Assembly: GCF_001570485.1 (NCBI RefSeq)
Contig: NZ_BCTA01000038.1
Span: forward strand, 124,001-188,000
Reading direction: 5' to 3'
From: Mycolicibacterium novocastrense
Lineage (GTDB): Bacteria; Actinomycetota; Actinomycetes; Mycobacteriales; Mycobacteriaceae
Length of the DNA: 64,000 nucleotides
A program made the translations under genes and the position numbers. Shown here one piece after another: positions 41,629 to 49,720 of this stretch (position 1 is the stretch's first letter; every line of letters starts with the position of its first letter). The notes below the pieces were generated by a model. The model was not told the DNA's origin. It made no database searches and saw only the letters and a program-made list of their open reading frames with translations.

Positions 41629-41942
41629 GCGGCCGCCAGGTCGCCGGTCAGGTCGGTCGCCGCGGGCAGCAGCGGGGCCGGCGCGGGCATCGAGTAGCCG
41701 CCACCGCCGCCGATCTGCTCGCCGGTGTTGCTGCCGGCGCTGATCAGTGACGGGATCATGGCGAAGACGCCGGCGGCTCCGGTGATGGCCAACGCCGAGA
41801 CGGCGATCTTCACCGGATTGCGGCCCGCTTCGCCGAACAGGTTTCGGAAGAAGTAGAAGATTCCCCACAGCAGAAGCAGCGTGCCGGCGCAGCCCACGGC
41901 GACGACGCGGATGTTCTCAAGGAGGACCTGGAGGTCGGTCAT
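41625..41942 (-). CDS. VirB2/TrbC-like membrane protein (pilin-like)
   Basis: A 105-residue protein with two membrane segments (VVAVGCAGTLLLLWGIFYFF and VKIAVSALAITGAAGVFAMI) linked by a short polar loop (RNLFGEAGRNP), then a Gly/Pro-rich tail. This is the layout of VirB2/TrbC-type subunits in Gram-positive T4SS. ATG 41942 is 31 bases after the TcpC gene. Gram-positive systems do not make classical pili, so a channel subunit is likelier. Confidence 0.7.
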   Translation of the reverse strand: MTDLQVLLENIRVVAVGCAGTLLLLWGIFYFFRNLFGEAGRNPVKIAVSALAITGAAGVFAMIPSLISAGSNTGEQIGGGGGYSMPAPAPLLPAATDLTGDLAAA

Positions 41943-41973
41943 TGGAGTGTTCCTTTCGATCTCGGTGGAGGGT

Positions 41974-42942
41974 TCAGCCGCGCGTCGGTGGTGGCGGCGG
42001 AGTCGTCGATGTGGAGGTGGTGGTGTTGTCGTCCTGCGGAGTGTCGGGCCGTGTCTGCAGCAGCGGCGCGGAGGCGATCGAGACCACCTGCCACTGACCT
42101 TCGACTGACCTGAGTGTCAGGGGGTAGGCGAGCTGGGTGAGGGTGTAGTTCTTGGTGCGCGCGGCCACGGTGATGTAGACCTCGGCGGTGTCGGCGCCGC
42201 TGCCGTTGCCGCTGACGTCCGCGTCGATGGACACGGTGTCGACCTTGGCGTAGGGGGCCGGCTGGATGGGTTTGTCGGTGGCGTCGGCGGTGACGTAGCG
42301 CGCGAAGTCGGCTCCGCCGGTCAGGTAGGAGCGGACGAATCCGGTGGCGGTCATCGCCAGGGGCGAGTCGGCCGCGACGGTGTAGCGGTAGCCCAATCGG
42401 AAGTCGACGCCGACTCCGGGCCCGGCCACTTGCATCGGCAGCGCGGTAGCGCGCGGAGCGCCGTCGAGCACGGTGATCGGCACGCGGTAGTAGGTCCGCT
42501 GCGGTGTGGTGGTGGTCGCTCCGTTGACCAGTCCGGAGACCGTGACTGTCCACAGAGCCACCCCGTCGCCGGTCGTGGTGATCTGCTTGGCGAAGGCCAC
42601 GTCGGTGTCGGTGAACTGCCCGGCGATGGGCGGCAGCTTCACGTCTTTGAGCGTCACGTAGTGGGCGAGTTTCTGTTCGTCGCCCGCTTTCGCCGTGAGG
42701 TAGGTGGTTACGTAATCGCGCGCGAAACCGGTGACGAGTGTGGACGCCGGCACAGATGTGTTGCCTGGTGTGGGGTCGCTCTGGTCGGCATCGGGCCACA
42801 GTGATGTGAGGAGTGTGATTACTGCGAAGATTCCGCCGATGACGCCGAGGACACTGACCGCGCGGTTCAGGAGTAGGCCTCGATCGAGCGGCTTGACCAG
42901 CTCGTCGAAGTGCTTCCTTTGAGAGGGAAGTTTACCTGTCAC
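41974..42942 (-). CDS. TcpC/VirB8-like conjugation protein
   Basis: A 322-residue protein with one N-terminal membrane helix (about 28-48) and two extracytoplasmic NTF2-like domains (about 65-190 and 190-300; FARDYVTTYLTAKAGDEQKL and VRSYLTGGADFARYVTADAT are equivalent helices). This tandem fold is characteristic of TcpC of Gram-positive conjugative elements, which organises the channel as VirB8 does. The start is GTG 42942, within a TTTACC/GGTAAA dyad. The tail is Thr/Pro-rich. Confidence 0.85.
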   Translation of the reverse strand: MTGKLPSQRKHFDELVKPLDRGLLLNRAVSVLGVIGGIFAVITLLTSLWPDADQSDPTPGNTSVPASTLVTGFARDYVTTYLTAKAGDEQKLAHYVTLKDVKLPPIAGQFTDTDVAFAKQITTTGDGVALWTVTVSGLVNGATTTTPQRTYYRVPITVLDGAPRATALPMQVAGPGVGVDFRLGYRYTVAADSPLAMTATGFVRSYLTGGADFARYVTADATDKPIQPAPYAKVDTVSIDADVSGNGSGADTAEVYITVAARTKNYTLTQLAYPLTLRSVEGQWQVVSIASAPLLQTRPDTPQDDNTTTSTSTTPPPPPTRG

Positions 42943-42948
42943 GGTAAA
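42931..42948. promoter_or_regulatory. TTTACC-N6-GGTAAA dyad over the tcpC-like start
   Basis: TTTACC (42931-42936) and GGTAAA (42943-42948) flank the start codon region of the TcpC-like gene. It could be an RNA hairpin masking the start or a relative of the TGTAAA operators. The arms are only six bases. Confidence 0.3.
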
Positions 42949-43182
42949 TCAGTCTCCCACAGTCCCGGCGCCATTCTCGGCGAGCGCACGGGTGAATGCG
43001 GCGTCCGCTTCGGGGCTGTCATCGACGATGAGTTTGAGCAGAGCGGCGCGCGCGTTCATGTCGAACGGGTCGTCGTGCAGCTCGTCGCAGGCGATCTTGA
43101 CGTCGCGTGAGTAGGCGCGCACTGCGGCGATCGCGGGGCTGATGTCGAGGTTGCGCGAGCGAGCTGATGCGGAGGTCGCCAT
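42949..43182 (-). CDS. Small unknown protein, first gene of the transfer operon
   Basis: A 77-residue acidic helical protein (MATSASARSRNLDISPAIAA ... DELHDDPFDMNARAALLKL). No membrane segment and no family recognised. It begins at ATG 43182, about 45 bases after the 40-base conserved element, and its stop is 6 bases before the TcpC start. As the first gene of a 20-kb operon it may be a regulator or a small transfer accessory protein. Confidence 0.6.
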   Translation of the reverse strand: MATSASARSRNLDISPAIAAVRAYSRDVKIACDELHDDPFDMNARAALLKLIVDDSPEADAAFTRALAENGAGTVGD

Positions 43183-43228
43183 GGGTGGGTGTCCTTCTCG
43201 GAATGGGAGTGGGGCTGGGTGCCGCCTC

Positions 43229-43268
43229 TATCCGTGAAGTACCGACCGCAGGGGCGCTTTCCGTCGCG
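43229..43268 (-). promoter_or_regulatory. 40-base conserved element upstream of the transfer operon
   Basis: Second copy of the element at 20788-20827 (31 of 40 identical). The minus strand carries GACGGAAA, CGGTACTTCA and GGATA in the same spacing, ending 47 bases before the first gene of the operon. A partial look-alike (TTTTCCGTCGCG) occurs near 43721 with different spacing. Confidence 0.6.
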
Positions 43269-43313
43269 TGTGGGTGGAGTGAATTAGGCCGCCAGGAGCC
43301 AGGCGGCTACCCC

Positions 43314-43336
43314 GCTATCGCAAATAGCGCGTCCCC
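43314..43336 (-). repeat. 23-base interspersed repeat, copy near the transfer promoter
   Basis: Minus strand: GGGGACGCG, CTATTT, GCGATAGC. Non-coding, about 50 bases beyond the 40-base element. The second block and the first seven bases are exact. Confidence 0.55.
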
Positions 43337-43380
43337 AGCAAGTCTTTAGTTCGCCTAACGAAATACAATCTGATTTGCTA

Positions 43381-43403
43381 TACCCCCCTTGACAGGGGGG
43401 GTA
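43381..43403. promoter_or_regulatory. TACCCCCC/GGGGGGTA inverted repeat around a TTGACA
   Basis: TACCCCCC (43381-43388) and GGGGGGTA (43396-43403) flank TTGACAG. The arms resemble CsoR/RicR-type metal-responsive operators, and TTGACA would be a -35 hexamer, but the spacer is not the usual one and no such regulator is in the window. Confidence 0.4.
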
Positions 43404-43527
43404 CGCTGGCCGTGCAGCGGAGCGATAAGGACAGCGGTGCCCCCACGAGGGAACGTAGCTGGCGCTATTTTCGCAGGTCAACCGTGTGAATGTGACCTCA
43501 CAACCGTTGCCGATAACTTCCTCGCAG

Positions 43528-43673
43528 GTCGCGCACATGAATTGTGCGCGACCGCTCACGACCCGCGCACAGGGCGCGTGACCAGCTATCAGCGGAGCCG
43601 CGCACGTTCCGCGCACATGACGCGCACGACCGGGTGCACGCCGCCCGCTCATCAACGCGCACGCTGGGCGCAC
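43528..43673. repeat. Cluster of CGCGCAC repeats with a perfect inverted repeat
   Basis: GTCGCGCAC (43528-43536) and GTGCGCGAC (43544-43552) are perfect 9-base arms around ATGAATT. CGCGCAC recurs at 43564, 43599, 43610, 43621 and 43656, with GGCGCAC at 43667. The rest of 43183-43956 has no supported gene. The cluster lies between the transfer operon and the divergent sigma-factor operon and could be an origin of transfer, a replication site or a regulator array. Confidence 0.55.
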
Positions 43674-43956
43674 GTCCATCATCAGTGTGCTGTGAGCGTG
43701 AAAATCGGGCCCCGGATTTTCCGTCGCGTGAGAACTGGGAATTATGGTCGCGCACCCCTCAGGCACTGTATGCACGCTGCTCAGCGGCGTGTGACACCTC
43801 GTTTTGTGGTGTAGATCACACCTGTGAGAAGTTCCCTGGGGGCGCTTTCACGCCGTCGCTCACGTCGTAGCTGACGGTTAGCTCACAACTGGTTCAGAGG
43901 CTGTGGTCATCAGCTGCGCCGCACTGGCGCACCACGACTCCTTCAGGAGACTGGCG

Positions 43957-44742
43957 ATGACCACTCAACCTCTTGCCCTCCCCCGCCCGGCCGCCGCGCT
44001 TCGTGAGCATGCGCTCCGCACTGCCGGCATGCGCTCCCACCGCGCGCACGTCACCGACTGGCTGCGCGCCGTAGATGTCGTCAGCATCGAGCAACTCTTC
44101 GACGCACTCGGTGGCCGGGACACCACATCGACGGCGCTGCTTCTTGCTGAGCATCGCCGCGGCGTCGGCCTGGCCGCGACCGTGCTGCTCGGAGCCAAGG
44201 CGGTGATGCTGTCCTCGGTTGCGCGGCACGCTCCCGGCGATTCCCTGGAGGAGCGCTTCCAGGTCACCGTTGATGCGTTCCTATCCCGTGCCTTGCCGGC
44301 GGTGAAGCCGACGCACAAGCATGCCGATGCGCAGCTGTACTGGATCACTTTGCGCACTGTCACGAAGCTGCATGAGGCGCCGCTGTGCTCCGCGGAGCCG
44401 TCGTTCGAAGATGTCGCCGGCGAGGATGTGCACGCCGAAGTCGACACCTACCTGACCGCCGATGTTCTCCTGGATTGGGCGCTGGCTCGCGGTGTTCTGG
44501 TCGAGCAGGATCACCGTGCGCTGAAGATCCGGTTCGGTGGCGACGCTGCACTGCCGGTGCGTGAAGTCGCGGCGGTGTTGGGTGTCACGGAGAACAAACT
44601 GGAGTCGCGTCTGCGGCGCGCACTGACTCGACTGCGCGAGGCGGTGGAGTCAGACCGCGACGATCTGGATCGGGCCTGTGTTGAGGCGCGGTGGGGCCGC
44701 GTCGACGCCGATGCGTTCGCCGGAACTGGTGCGGCCGCATGA
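43957..44742 (+). CDS. Sigma-factor-like protein
   Basis: A 261-residue protein. The C-terminal part has a sigma region 4-type helix-turn-helix: LPVREVAAVLGVTENKLESR then LRRALTRLREAV. The middle has DVLLDWALARGVLVEQDHRA, like the linker between sigma domains; region 2 is divergent. ATG 43957 has AGGAGA 7 bases upstream. It is divergent from the transfer operon, and the next gene overlaps by four bases and encodes a one-helix membrane protein, as for sigma/anti-sigma pairs. It is a candidate for recognising the 40-base element. Confidence 0.7.
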   Translation: MTTQPLALPRPAAALREHALRTAGMRSHRAHVTDWLRAVDVVSIEQLFDALGGRDTTSTALLLAEHRRGVGLAATVLLGAKAVMLSSVARHAPGDSLEERFQVTVDAFLSRALPAVKPTHKHADAQLYWITLRTVTKLHEAPLCSAEPSFEDVAGEDVHAEVDTYLTADVLLDWALARGVLVEQDHRALKIRFGGDAALPVREVAAVLGVTENKLESRLRRALTRLREAVESDRDDLDRACVEARWGRVDADAFAGTGAAA

Positions 44743-45986
44743 CCGGGTTCTCTGGGCCGGACGGGATAAAATTTCCCGACGCTGGTAACGCTCTCGACTC
44801 GGAGTGGCGTGCGGCTCCAGGCCCCGAAAGTGATGTCGATATGTCCGATCTGTATCACCGCCATGCAGACCAGATCGCCGATGACTTGCTCGCAGACCCG
44901 GAACTGTTCGAGGACGTGAGCGCTGAGTTCGCGTCGAACTCCGATGAAGGTTACGGCGAGTGGATGCCGAACACCGATGACGCCGATCTCGGTGCTGGTG
45001 CCGGGGAGTACGACGCGGCCTACGCGGCGTACGACGGTGATGATCGCCGCGATCGCGACCTCACCGATGAGGAGCAGTCCGATCTGGCCGAGCTGGGCCG
45101 CGTGATGACAGGTCCCGCCGATCACGGTCTGTTGACGGGAACAGGCCGGGGCGCCTATGTCCATCGCGACGACGACGACATTGCAGTGCCTGACCCGGGC
45201 GCTGGGGATGTCGATCTGGATGGCGGCAAGGACAAGCCGTGGTGGCAGTTCGGGTGGTTCGACGGGAGCCGGCGCTCGCATCGGCTCGGTGCGATCGCCG
45301 CCGCGGTGGTGGTTGTTCTGGTCGTGGTCGTTCTGGTCCTGCCGAGTGGTGCAGAGCAGCAATCGTCGACCACCGCATCAACGACGCCGGCGTACTCGGT
45401 GCCGACAATGACTGCGCAGCCGCCCGCCTCTCCGGCTCCGGCGGATCCCGGTGCATCGGCTGCTGACGGGCCCATCGGGATCAAGTCCGCCGCCAGTCGG
45501 TGCACCGCCGGATCGACCGATCCGATGCAGGCCTTCGACACCGACGTGAACACCGCGTGGATGTGCGTGCCGGCATACGGAGTTCCCGGCACGGTGCTGC
45601 GTGTGGAGTTCGACAACTGGTATGTCGTCACCGGTGTCTCCATCGTGCCCGGCTGGAACCGGGTCAATCCGGATGGCTCGGATGAGTGGCTGAAGCACAA
45701 AACCGCGGCGACCGTCGAGTACCAGTTCAACGATCCCGACGAGACGCGGTTGACGCAGCAGACCAACAACTTGCGCGATGAAGTGGTCACGCCGGTGCAG
45801 CCGCCGGTTCTCGCATCTGCGATGACCATCACGGTCACCGAGTTCGGCACACCCACCGGTCCGGTTGCCGACACCACGACCATCCCCGGGCAAGGTGGTG
45901 TCATTGCCTCCGACACCCCCAAGACCGGTGACCTGAACGACTTCGCGGTGTCGTCGATCAGCATCATCGGCCACCGCGCCGCGTAG
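44739..45986 (+). CDS. Membrane protein with discoidin-like outer domain, possible anti-sigma partner
   Basis: A 415-residue protein. The cytoplasmic part (about 180 residues) is very acidic, with ADDLLADPELFEDVSAEFAS. One membrane helix follows (IAAAVVVVLVVVVLVL, about 186-203), then a Thr/Pro linker and an outer domain from about 245 with MQAFDTDVNTAWMCVPAYGV and RVEFDNWYVVTGVSIVPGW, the pattern of discoidin/F5-8C-like carbohydrate-binding folds. The ATG overlaps the sigma-like gene's stop. Sensing the cell surface or a mate and releasing the sigma factor is an inference. Confidence 0.68.
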   Translation: MTGFSGPDGIKFPDAGNALDSEWRAAPGPESDVDMSDLYHRHADQIADDLLADPELFEDVSAEFASNSDEGYGEWMPNTDDADLGAGAGEYDAAYAAYDGDDRRDRDLTDEEQSDLAELGRVMTGPADHGLLTGTGRGAYVHRDDDDIAVPDPGAGDVDLDGGKDKPWWQFGWFDGSRRSHRLGAIAAAVVVVLVVVVLVLPSGAEQQSSTTASTTPAYSVPTMTAQPPASPAPADPGASAADGPIGIKSAASRCTAGSTDPMQAFDTDVNTAWMCVPAYGVPGTVLRVEFDNWYVVTGVSIVPGWNRVNPDGSDEWLKHKTAATVEYQFNDPDETRLTQQTNNLRDEVVTPVQPPVLASAMTITVTEFGTPTGPVADTTTIPGQGGVIASDTPKTGDLNDFAVSSISIIGHRAA

Positions 45987-46026
45987 CCGTCACGGCCGTG
46001 TCGGCGGCCGGTTCTAGGGTCAAGGG

Positions 46027-46710
46027 ATGCGCCGCGCGTACGTCGAATCCCATGAGCCCTTCCCCCGAGCCCTCGCACAGGCTCTGCGATGGGCCGGTGA
46101 CGGCGCCACCATCCACGCACCCGACACCCGCAGCATCGAGGAGAACCGCCTCCACGAGATGGGGATCAGGGTGACGTCGCCGTCGTCGAAGTCGCGGTTC
46201 TATGGCCGCCCGGAAGGCACCGTCGTTGCGACGTTCTTGAACCTTTCCGAGGTCCTGGAGGTCGAGCGCCGCGGCGGAATCGAGGGCCTGGTCGTTGTTC
46301 ACGCGAACGGACCGTCACGCTTTCCCGGGGTGCCGCACCACGGCCCGTGGGTGACTGCTTTCAACCCCGAACACCTCGGTGGACAAGAGATCGCGCCTGT
46401 TGCGGCGGCGCCGGCAGCCCTGCGGGCGGCCATCCGTGATCTCACCGGTCTCGCGGTCGGCAACCAAGGCTTAATCGACAAGCGCGAGCGATCGGAAGTG
46501 ATCCACGCGCTGACCTACTTGCGCGGCCGCGGGTTTGAGCTCGATCCTGACGCGTTGATGGTGGAGGCGCTGCGCAACGAATGGGGCGGCGCCGGGCCCG
46601 AGGAACTGCGGCAGATCGCGCTCGATCTGAATAAGGGCAAGCAGCTCCAGTTCGACAAACGTCGGTTGCGACCGGAGCGCCTTAAAGAGTGGGCCGCCAC
46701 CAAGGACTGA
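46027..46710 (+). CDS. Unknown conserved protein
   Basis: A 227-residue soluble protein starting at ATG 46027. It contains TVVATFLNLSEVLEVERRGG, GLVVVHANGPSRFPGVPHHG and a helical C-terminal half (RSEVIHALTYLRGRGFELDP). The first half looks like a Rossmann-type strand-helix layout. No family is recognised. It lies between the membrane protein gene and the large HTH protein, all on the same strand. Confidence 0.65.
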   Translation: MRRAYVESHEPFPRALAQALRWAGDGATIHAPDTRSIEENRLHEMGIRVTSPSSKSRFYGRPEGTVVATFLNLSEVLEVERRGGIEGLVVVHANGPSRFPGVPHHGPWVTAFNPEHLGGQEIAPVAAAPAALRAAIRDLTGLAVGNQGLIDKRERSEVIHALTYLRGRGFELDPDALMVEALRNEWGGAGPEELRQIALDLNKGKQLQFDKRRLRPERLKEWAATKD

Positions 46711-46770
46711 GATGAATGGCGGCTCGGCGACGGCGGGGTGTAGGGGGGCGAGGCTGGAAGAATTGCCACG

Positions 46771-48576
46771 GTGAACACCGCCGCCGGCATCGGTCCCGAT
46801 GCAGCCCAGTGGTGGCGTTCAGTTTGCGATTCGACGCAGACCCCAGTGCGTGAGCTGCTCGACGGTTTCGACCAGATCGCACCCTTGCCTGTGCCCTACG
46901 ACTGGCTCCCTGGCCGCGCCGAGACGTTCTACGGCGACCGTTTCCAGGTGTGGTCCGATCTCGCGGACGAGACCATCGAGTCGTTGGTCAACCGTCCGAA
47001 AGGTGGCATCGGGACCGTTCGGGCCATCCTGATCGCGGGGTGGGAGGCGGCTGCCCGCGCGCAGGCGATCTTGCCGCCCGACGCCGCGGCGGACGTCACC
47101 ACAGCAGTGTCGCTGCTCGTCGATCGGCTGACCGATTACGACTACCAGCTGCTGGCAGCGCGGGGCTGGGCACTGCATCCCACGACGGTGCCGGTGACCG
47201 CCGAGCAGCTCGGTGTCACCCAGATCAACGTGACCCGCAACCTCCCGCGGGCGTACGCCAGGTTCAAGAGTCTGCTCCCCGAGCTTGCGCACGCGGTCAT
47301 CACCGAGTGCGCCGAACAGCTGGGCCGGCTCCTTGGCACGTTGACGCGAAGGCCCGTTGCCGAGGCGGCGCTACAGGGCTTCGGTGTGGACCAGTCAGGT
47401 GACGCCGGGCAGATCTTGCTGCACCTGGCGGGCCCGTACGCCGAGACCAACGGTGGGTGGCTGGCGGTGACCACCACCGACGTCGTGGACTCGGCGATCG
47501 CCGTGATCGACGATGCGCTCACCCGCTGGGGTGCCCCCACCACCACCACGCTGACAACCAAGCTGGGCGGCTTAGGCATTCAGCCAGAAACGGCACTCGA
47601 GTTCGTCGAAAGTCGACCAGGCCTGCGCCGCTTCGGCGAACAGTGGGTCCGGTGGGGTTCCACCGCCGCCGAGCTGGCCCAGGCGGCACTGAACGTCTGC
47701 GGGGAGCCGATGTCACCGGCGGCGATCGCCGAGTTCACCGGGGCTCTTCACGCGGAGGCGGCAATACGCCAGGCGCTGCACGACAACTCCCGGTTCAGCC
47801 GCGCCACCCGCACCACCTGGGCTTTGAGGAGATGGGGCCTCGACGAGTACGGCGGATTGTTCACCGAGATCGCCACGCGGATCGACGCGGCCGGCGGCTC
47901 CATCGCCACGGCGGACGTCATCGCTGACATCTCGGCCACCGTGCCGGACGTCAATGAAAGCTCCATACGGAGCTACATGGGCGCCCCGGCCTTCGTCGTC
48001 GACAAGCGCACGGTGCGGCGGCGGACCGCCGCCGACGGGTGGCCCCCGGTGCCGCCGCTGAACTCGGTTCGTGGTGTCTTTCACCCCCGTCCGGATGAGT
48101 TTCGCATCGCGTTCCCGGTGACCGCTGACCTGCTGCGCGGCTCAGGGCAGAAGCTGCACGCAGCACCCGCGACCGCCCTCGGAGTGCACCCCGGCAGCGA
48201 GCGGACGTTCACTGGCACACCCTGCGACGTCACCGTGTACTGGAGGCTGTTTTCCGCCACCGGCGCCGGCGTGGGATCGCTGCGCCCGATCGCCGCTGCC
48301 CTGGAGGCCCAGCTCGGCGAAACTCTCGTGTTCGTCTTCAACGCGCGAGACGCGACCGTAGTCGTGCAGCGGATCGCCCTTGCCGACCGGCGCGGCCGCC
48401 TAGCCGCGCTGGTCGGCACACTGACACCCAGTCCCCGCGCCGCACTGGCGCACGCGGTGGGCTGCCAACTCCACGAGCTGGACGAGTTCCTCCAGCGGCG
48501 CGGTGAGGACGACTTGCTCCCCCTTGCCGACGACGCGTCGCCGCACGAATCCCATCGCGGCCGGGAGGTCAGCTAG
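46771..48576 (+). CDS. Large protein with sigma region 4-like and winged-helix segments
   Basis: A 601-residue protein starting at GTG 46771. Residues about 65-90 (TIESLVNRPKGGIGTVRAIL) resemble the helix-hairpin-helix of RNA polymerase alpha C-terminal domains. Residues 120-180 contain ARGWALHPTTVPVTAEQLGV then TQINVTRNLPRAYARFK, a sigma region 4-like helix-turn-helix. The middle repeats winged-helix units (GEPMSPAAIAEFTGALHAEA). This reads as a transcription regulator that may contact RNA polymerase. Its stop overlaps the convergent membrane protein gene by four bases. Confidence 0.65.
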   Translation: MNTAAGIGPDAAQWWRSVCDSTQTPVRELLDGFDQIAPLPVPYDWLPGRAETFYGDRFQVWSDLADETIESLVNRPKGGIGTVRAILIAGWEAAARAQAILPPDAAADVTTAVSLLVDRLTDYDYQLLAARGWALHPTTVPVTAEQLGVTQINVTRNLPRAYARFKSLLPELAHAVITECAEQLGRLLGTLTRRPVAEAALQGFGVDQSGDAGQILLHLAGPYAETNGGWLAVTTTDVVDSAIAVIDDALTRWGAPTTTTLTTKLGGLGIQPETALEFVESRPGLRRFGEQWVRWGSTAAELAQAALNVCGEPMSPAAIAEFTGALHAEAAIRQALHDNSRFSRATRTTWALRRWGLDEYGGLFTEIATRIDAAGGSIATADVIADISATVPDVNESSIRSYMGAPAFVVDKRTVRRRTAADGWPPVPPLNSVRGVFHPRPDEFRIAFPVTADLLRGSGQKLHAAPATALGVHPGSERTFTGTPCDVTVYWRLFSATGAGVGSLRPIAAALEAQLGETLVFVFNARDATVVVQRIALADRRGRLAALVGTLTPSPRAALAHAVGCQLHELDEFLQRRGEDDLLPLADDASPHESHRGREVS

Positions 48577-49337
48577 TGGGCGGTCACGCATCCTGTCGTG
48601 GCCGTCGGAGTGGGTGGAGCAGTGCCGTCATCTTTGGTGAAGTACACGTCAACTGCGACGCATCCGGCCTCTGGGGTGGCGATGAGGATTCTGCTGATCG
48701 GGTATGGGACCGGCAGCCCTGAATGCGACTCGGTGTCGTCGATCTTGGTCGAGGTCTTGTCGCGGCGAATCACTACGTGGATGGTCCAGCCCTTCGGCAC
48801 CGGCCGCTTAACCTCGGGGTCCCCGCCCCAGGGCACCCATGCCCAGACCGCGGGCGGGCAGTCCCGCCGCGAGAATTCGCGTAGGTGGATCTCGGCGATG
48901 GCCGTGCCGTCCGGTCCGATGACTTCTGGTTTCAGGCCCGGAACCGGCACACTTGCGTCGAGGCCCTGGCCGCACCCGTCGTCGACGTCTTTGGCGAACT
49001 TGCCGTCCACCTCCTGCATGAGGCGCTGCGTGGCATCGGTGTGCGTGAGCACGAACGCAGCGACGCTGGCGATGACGAGGACTACGGACAGTCCAGCAAG
49101 CGCGGCACCGCCGCGGGTGGGCTTCGACTTCATCGTCGGGCCACTGAACAAACAGGCGCTGATAGCGGCTACGAGCGCCGCCGCTGCCAGGAGGAGCAGG
49201 CCCCCGCGCAGCCAGCCGAAGGCCTGCATGAAGGCGTATGCGGCAGAGGCGAACCCGATCAAGGTGACAAACGCCCCGCCGGCTCTCATCACGTCGCGCG
49301 ACGGGCGATAGCGGTGGCGCCCCGGTGGTGACGTCAT
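48573..49337 (-). CDS. Unknown membrane protein with outer domain
   Basis: A 254-residue protein with three to four hydrophobic segments in the first 115 residues (AGGAFVTLIGFASAAYAFMQ, GGLLLLAAAALVAAISACLF, LSVVLVIASVAAFVLT) and an outer C-terminal domain with three cysteines (DDGCGQGL, RRDCPPAVW, PEAGCVAV). ATG 49337 has GGAGG upstream. No family is recognised. It is on the opposite strand to its neighbours and may be an exclusion or surface protein. Confidence 0.65.
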   Translation of the reverse strand: MTSPPGRHRYRPSRDVMRAGGAFVTLIGFASAAYAFMQAFGWLRGGLLLLAAAALVAAISACLFSGPTMKSKPTRGGAALAGLSVVLVIASVAAFVLTHTDATQRLMQEVDGKFAKDVDDGCGQGLDASVPVPGLKPEVIGPDGTAIAEIHLREFSRRDCPPAVWAWVPWGGDPEVKRPVPKGWTIHVVIRRDKTSTKIDDTESHSGLPVPYPISRILIATPEAGCVAVDVYFTKDDGTAPPTPTATTGCVTAH

Positions 49338-49450
49338 TTTCGGTGGCCTCCGATTCCCCACGGCGCGCCCGACGCCGATCTCACGGACCCCAGTTTCGCA
49401 GCACCTCACGCAGCCATCGGCGCATTCGAACACATGTACGATTTCTGATT

Positions 49451-49720
49451 GTGAAGCTGCGTCGCACACGTCGAGGGTGGGCTGAGCCGCGGCCGACTTC
49501 CTGCCGACGATGCGGCCACCCGCTGGGCCCGTATCAGGTGCTTGTCGGAGTAGCTCACTGCGCTTGCGGGCACATGCATCGCACCCATGCGTGCTGCTCG
49601 TGTGATTTCGTGGCCTACTTCCCGCCGCTTGGTAGGCAGTGCGAACTGCGCGAGATGGATCAGCGGCCCATGGAGCAGCCGGACGACGCCATCCGGGAGC
49701 GTGATGGACCCGACATTTGA
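49451..49720 (+). CDS. Small zinc-ribbon protein
   Basis: An 89-residue protein from GTG 49451. CRRCGHPLG, then CACGHMH, then HACCSCDF give several CxxC/CxC pairs able to bind zinc. No clear ribosome site precedes the GTG; TACGAT about 15 bases upstream could be a -10 for a leaderless message. The end overlaps the next gene by 17 bases. The function is unknown, perhaps DNA or RNA binding. Confidence 0.55.
   Translation: MKLRRTRRGWAEPRPTSCRRCGHPLGPYQVLVGVAHCACGHMHRTHACCSCDFVAYFPPLGRQCELREMDQRPMEQPDDAIRERDGPDI

Noticed and set aside
43528..43673. CGCGCAC repeats considered as a CRISPR array
   Set aside because: The repeats are only seven bases, spacing is irregular (10-40 bases) and there are no cas genes.
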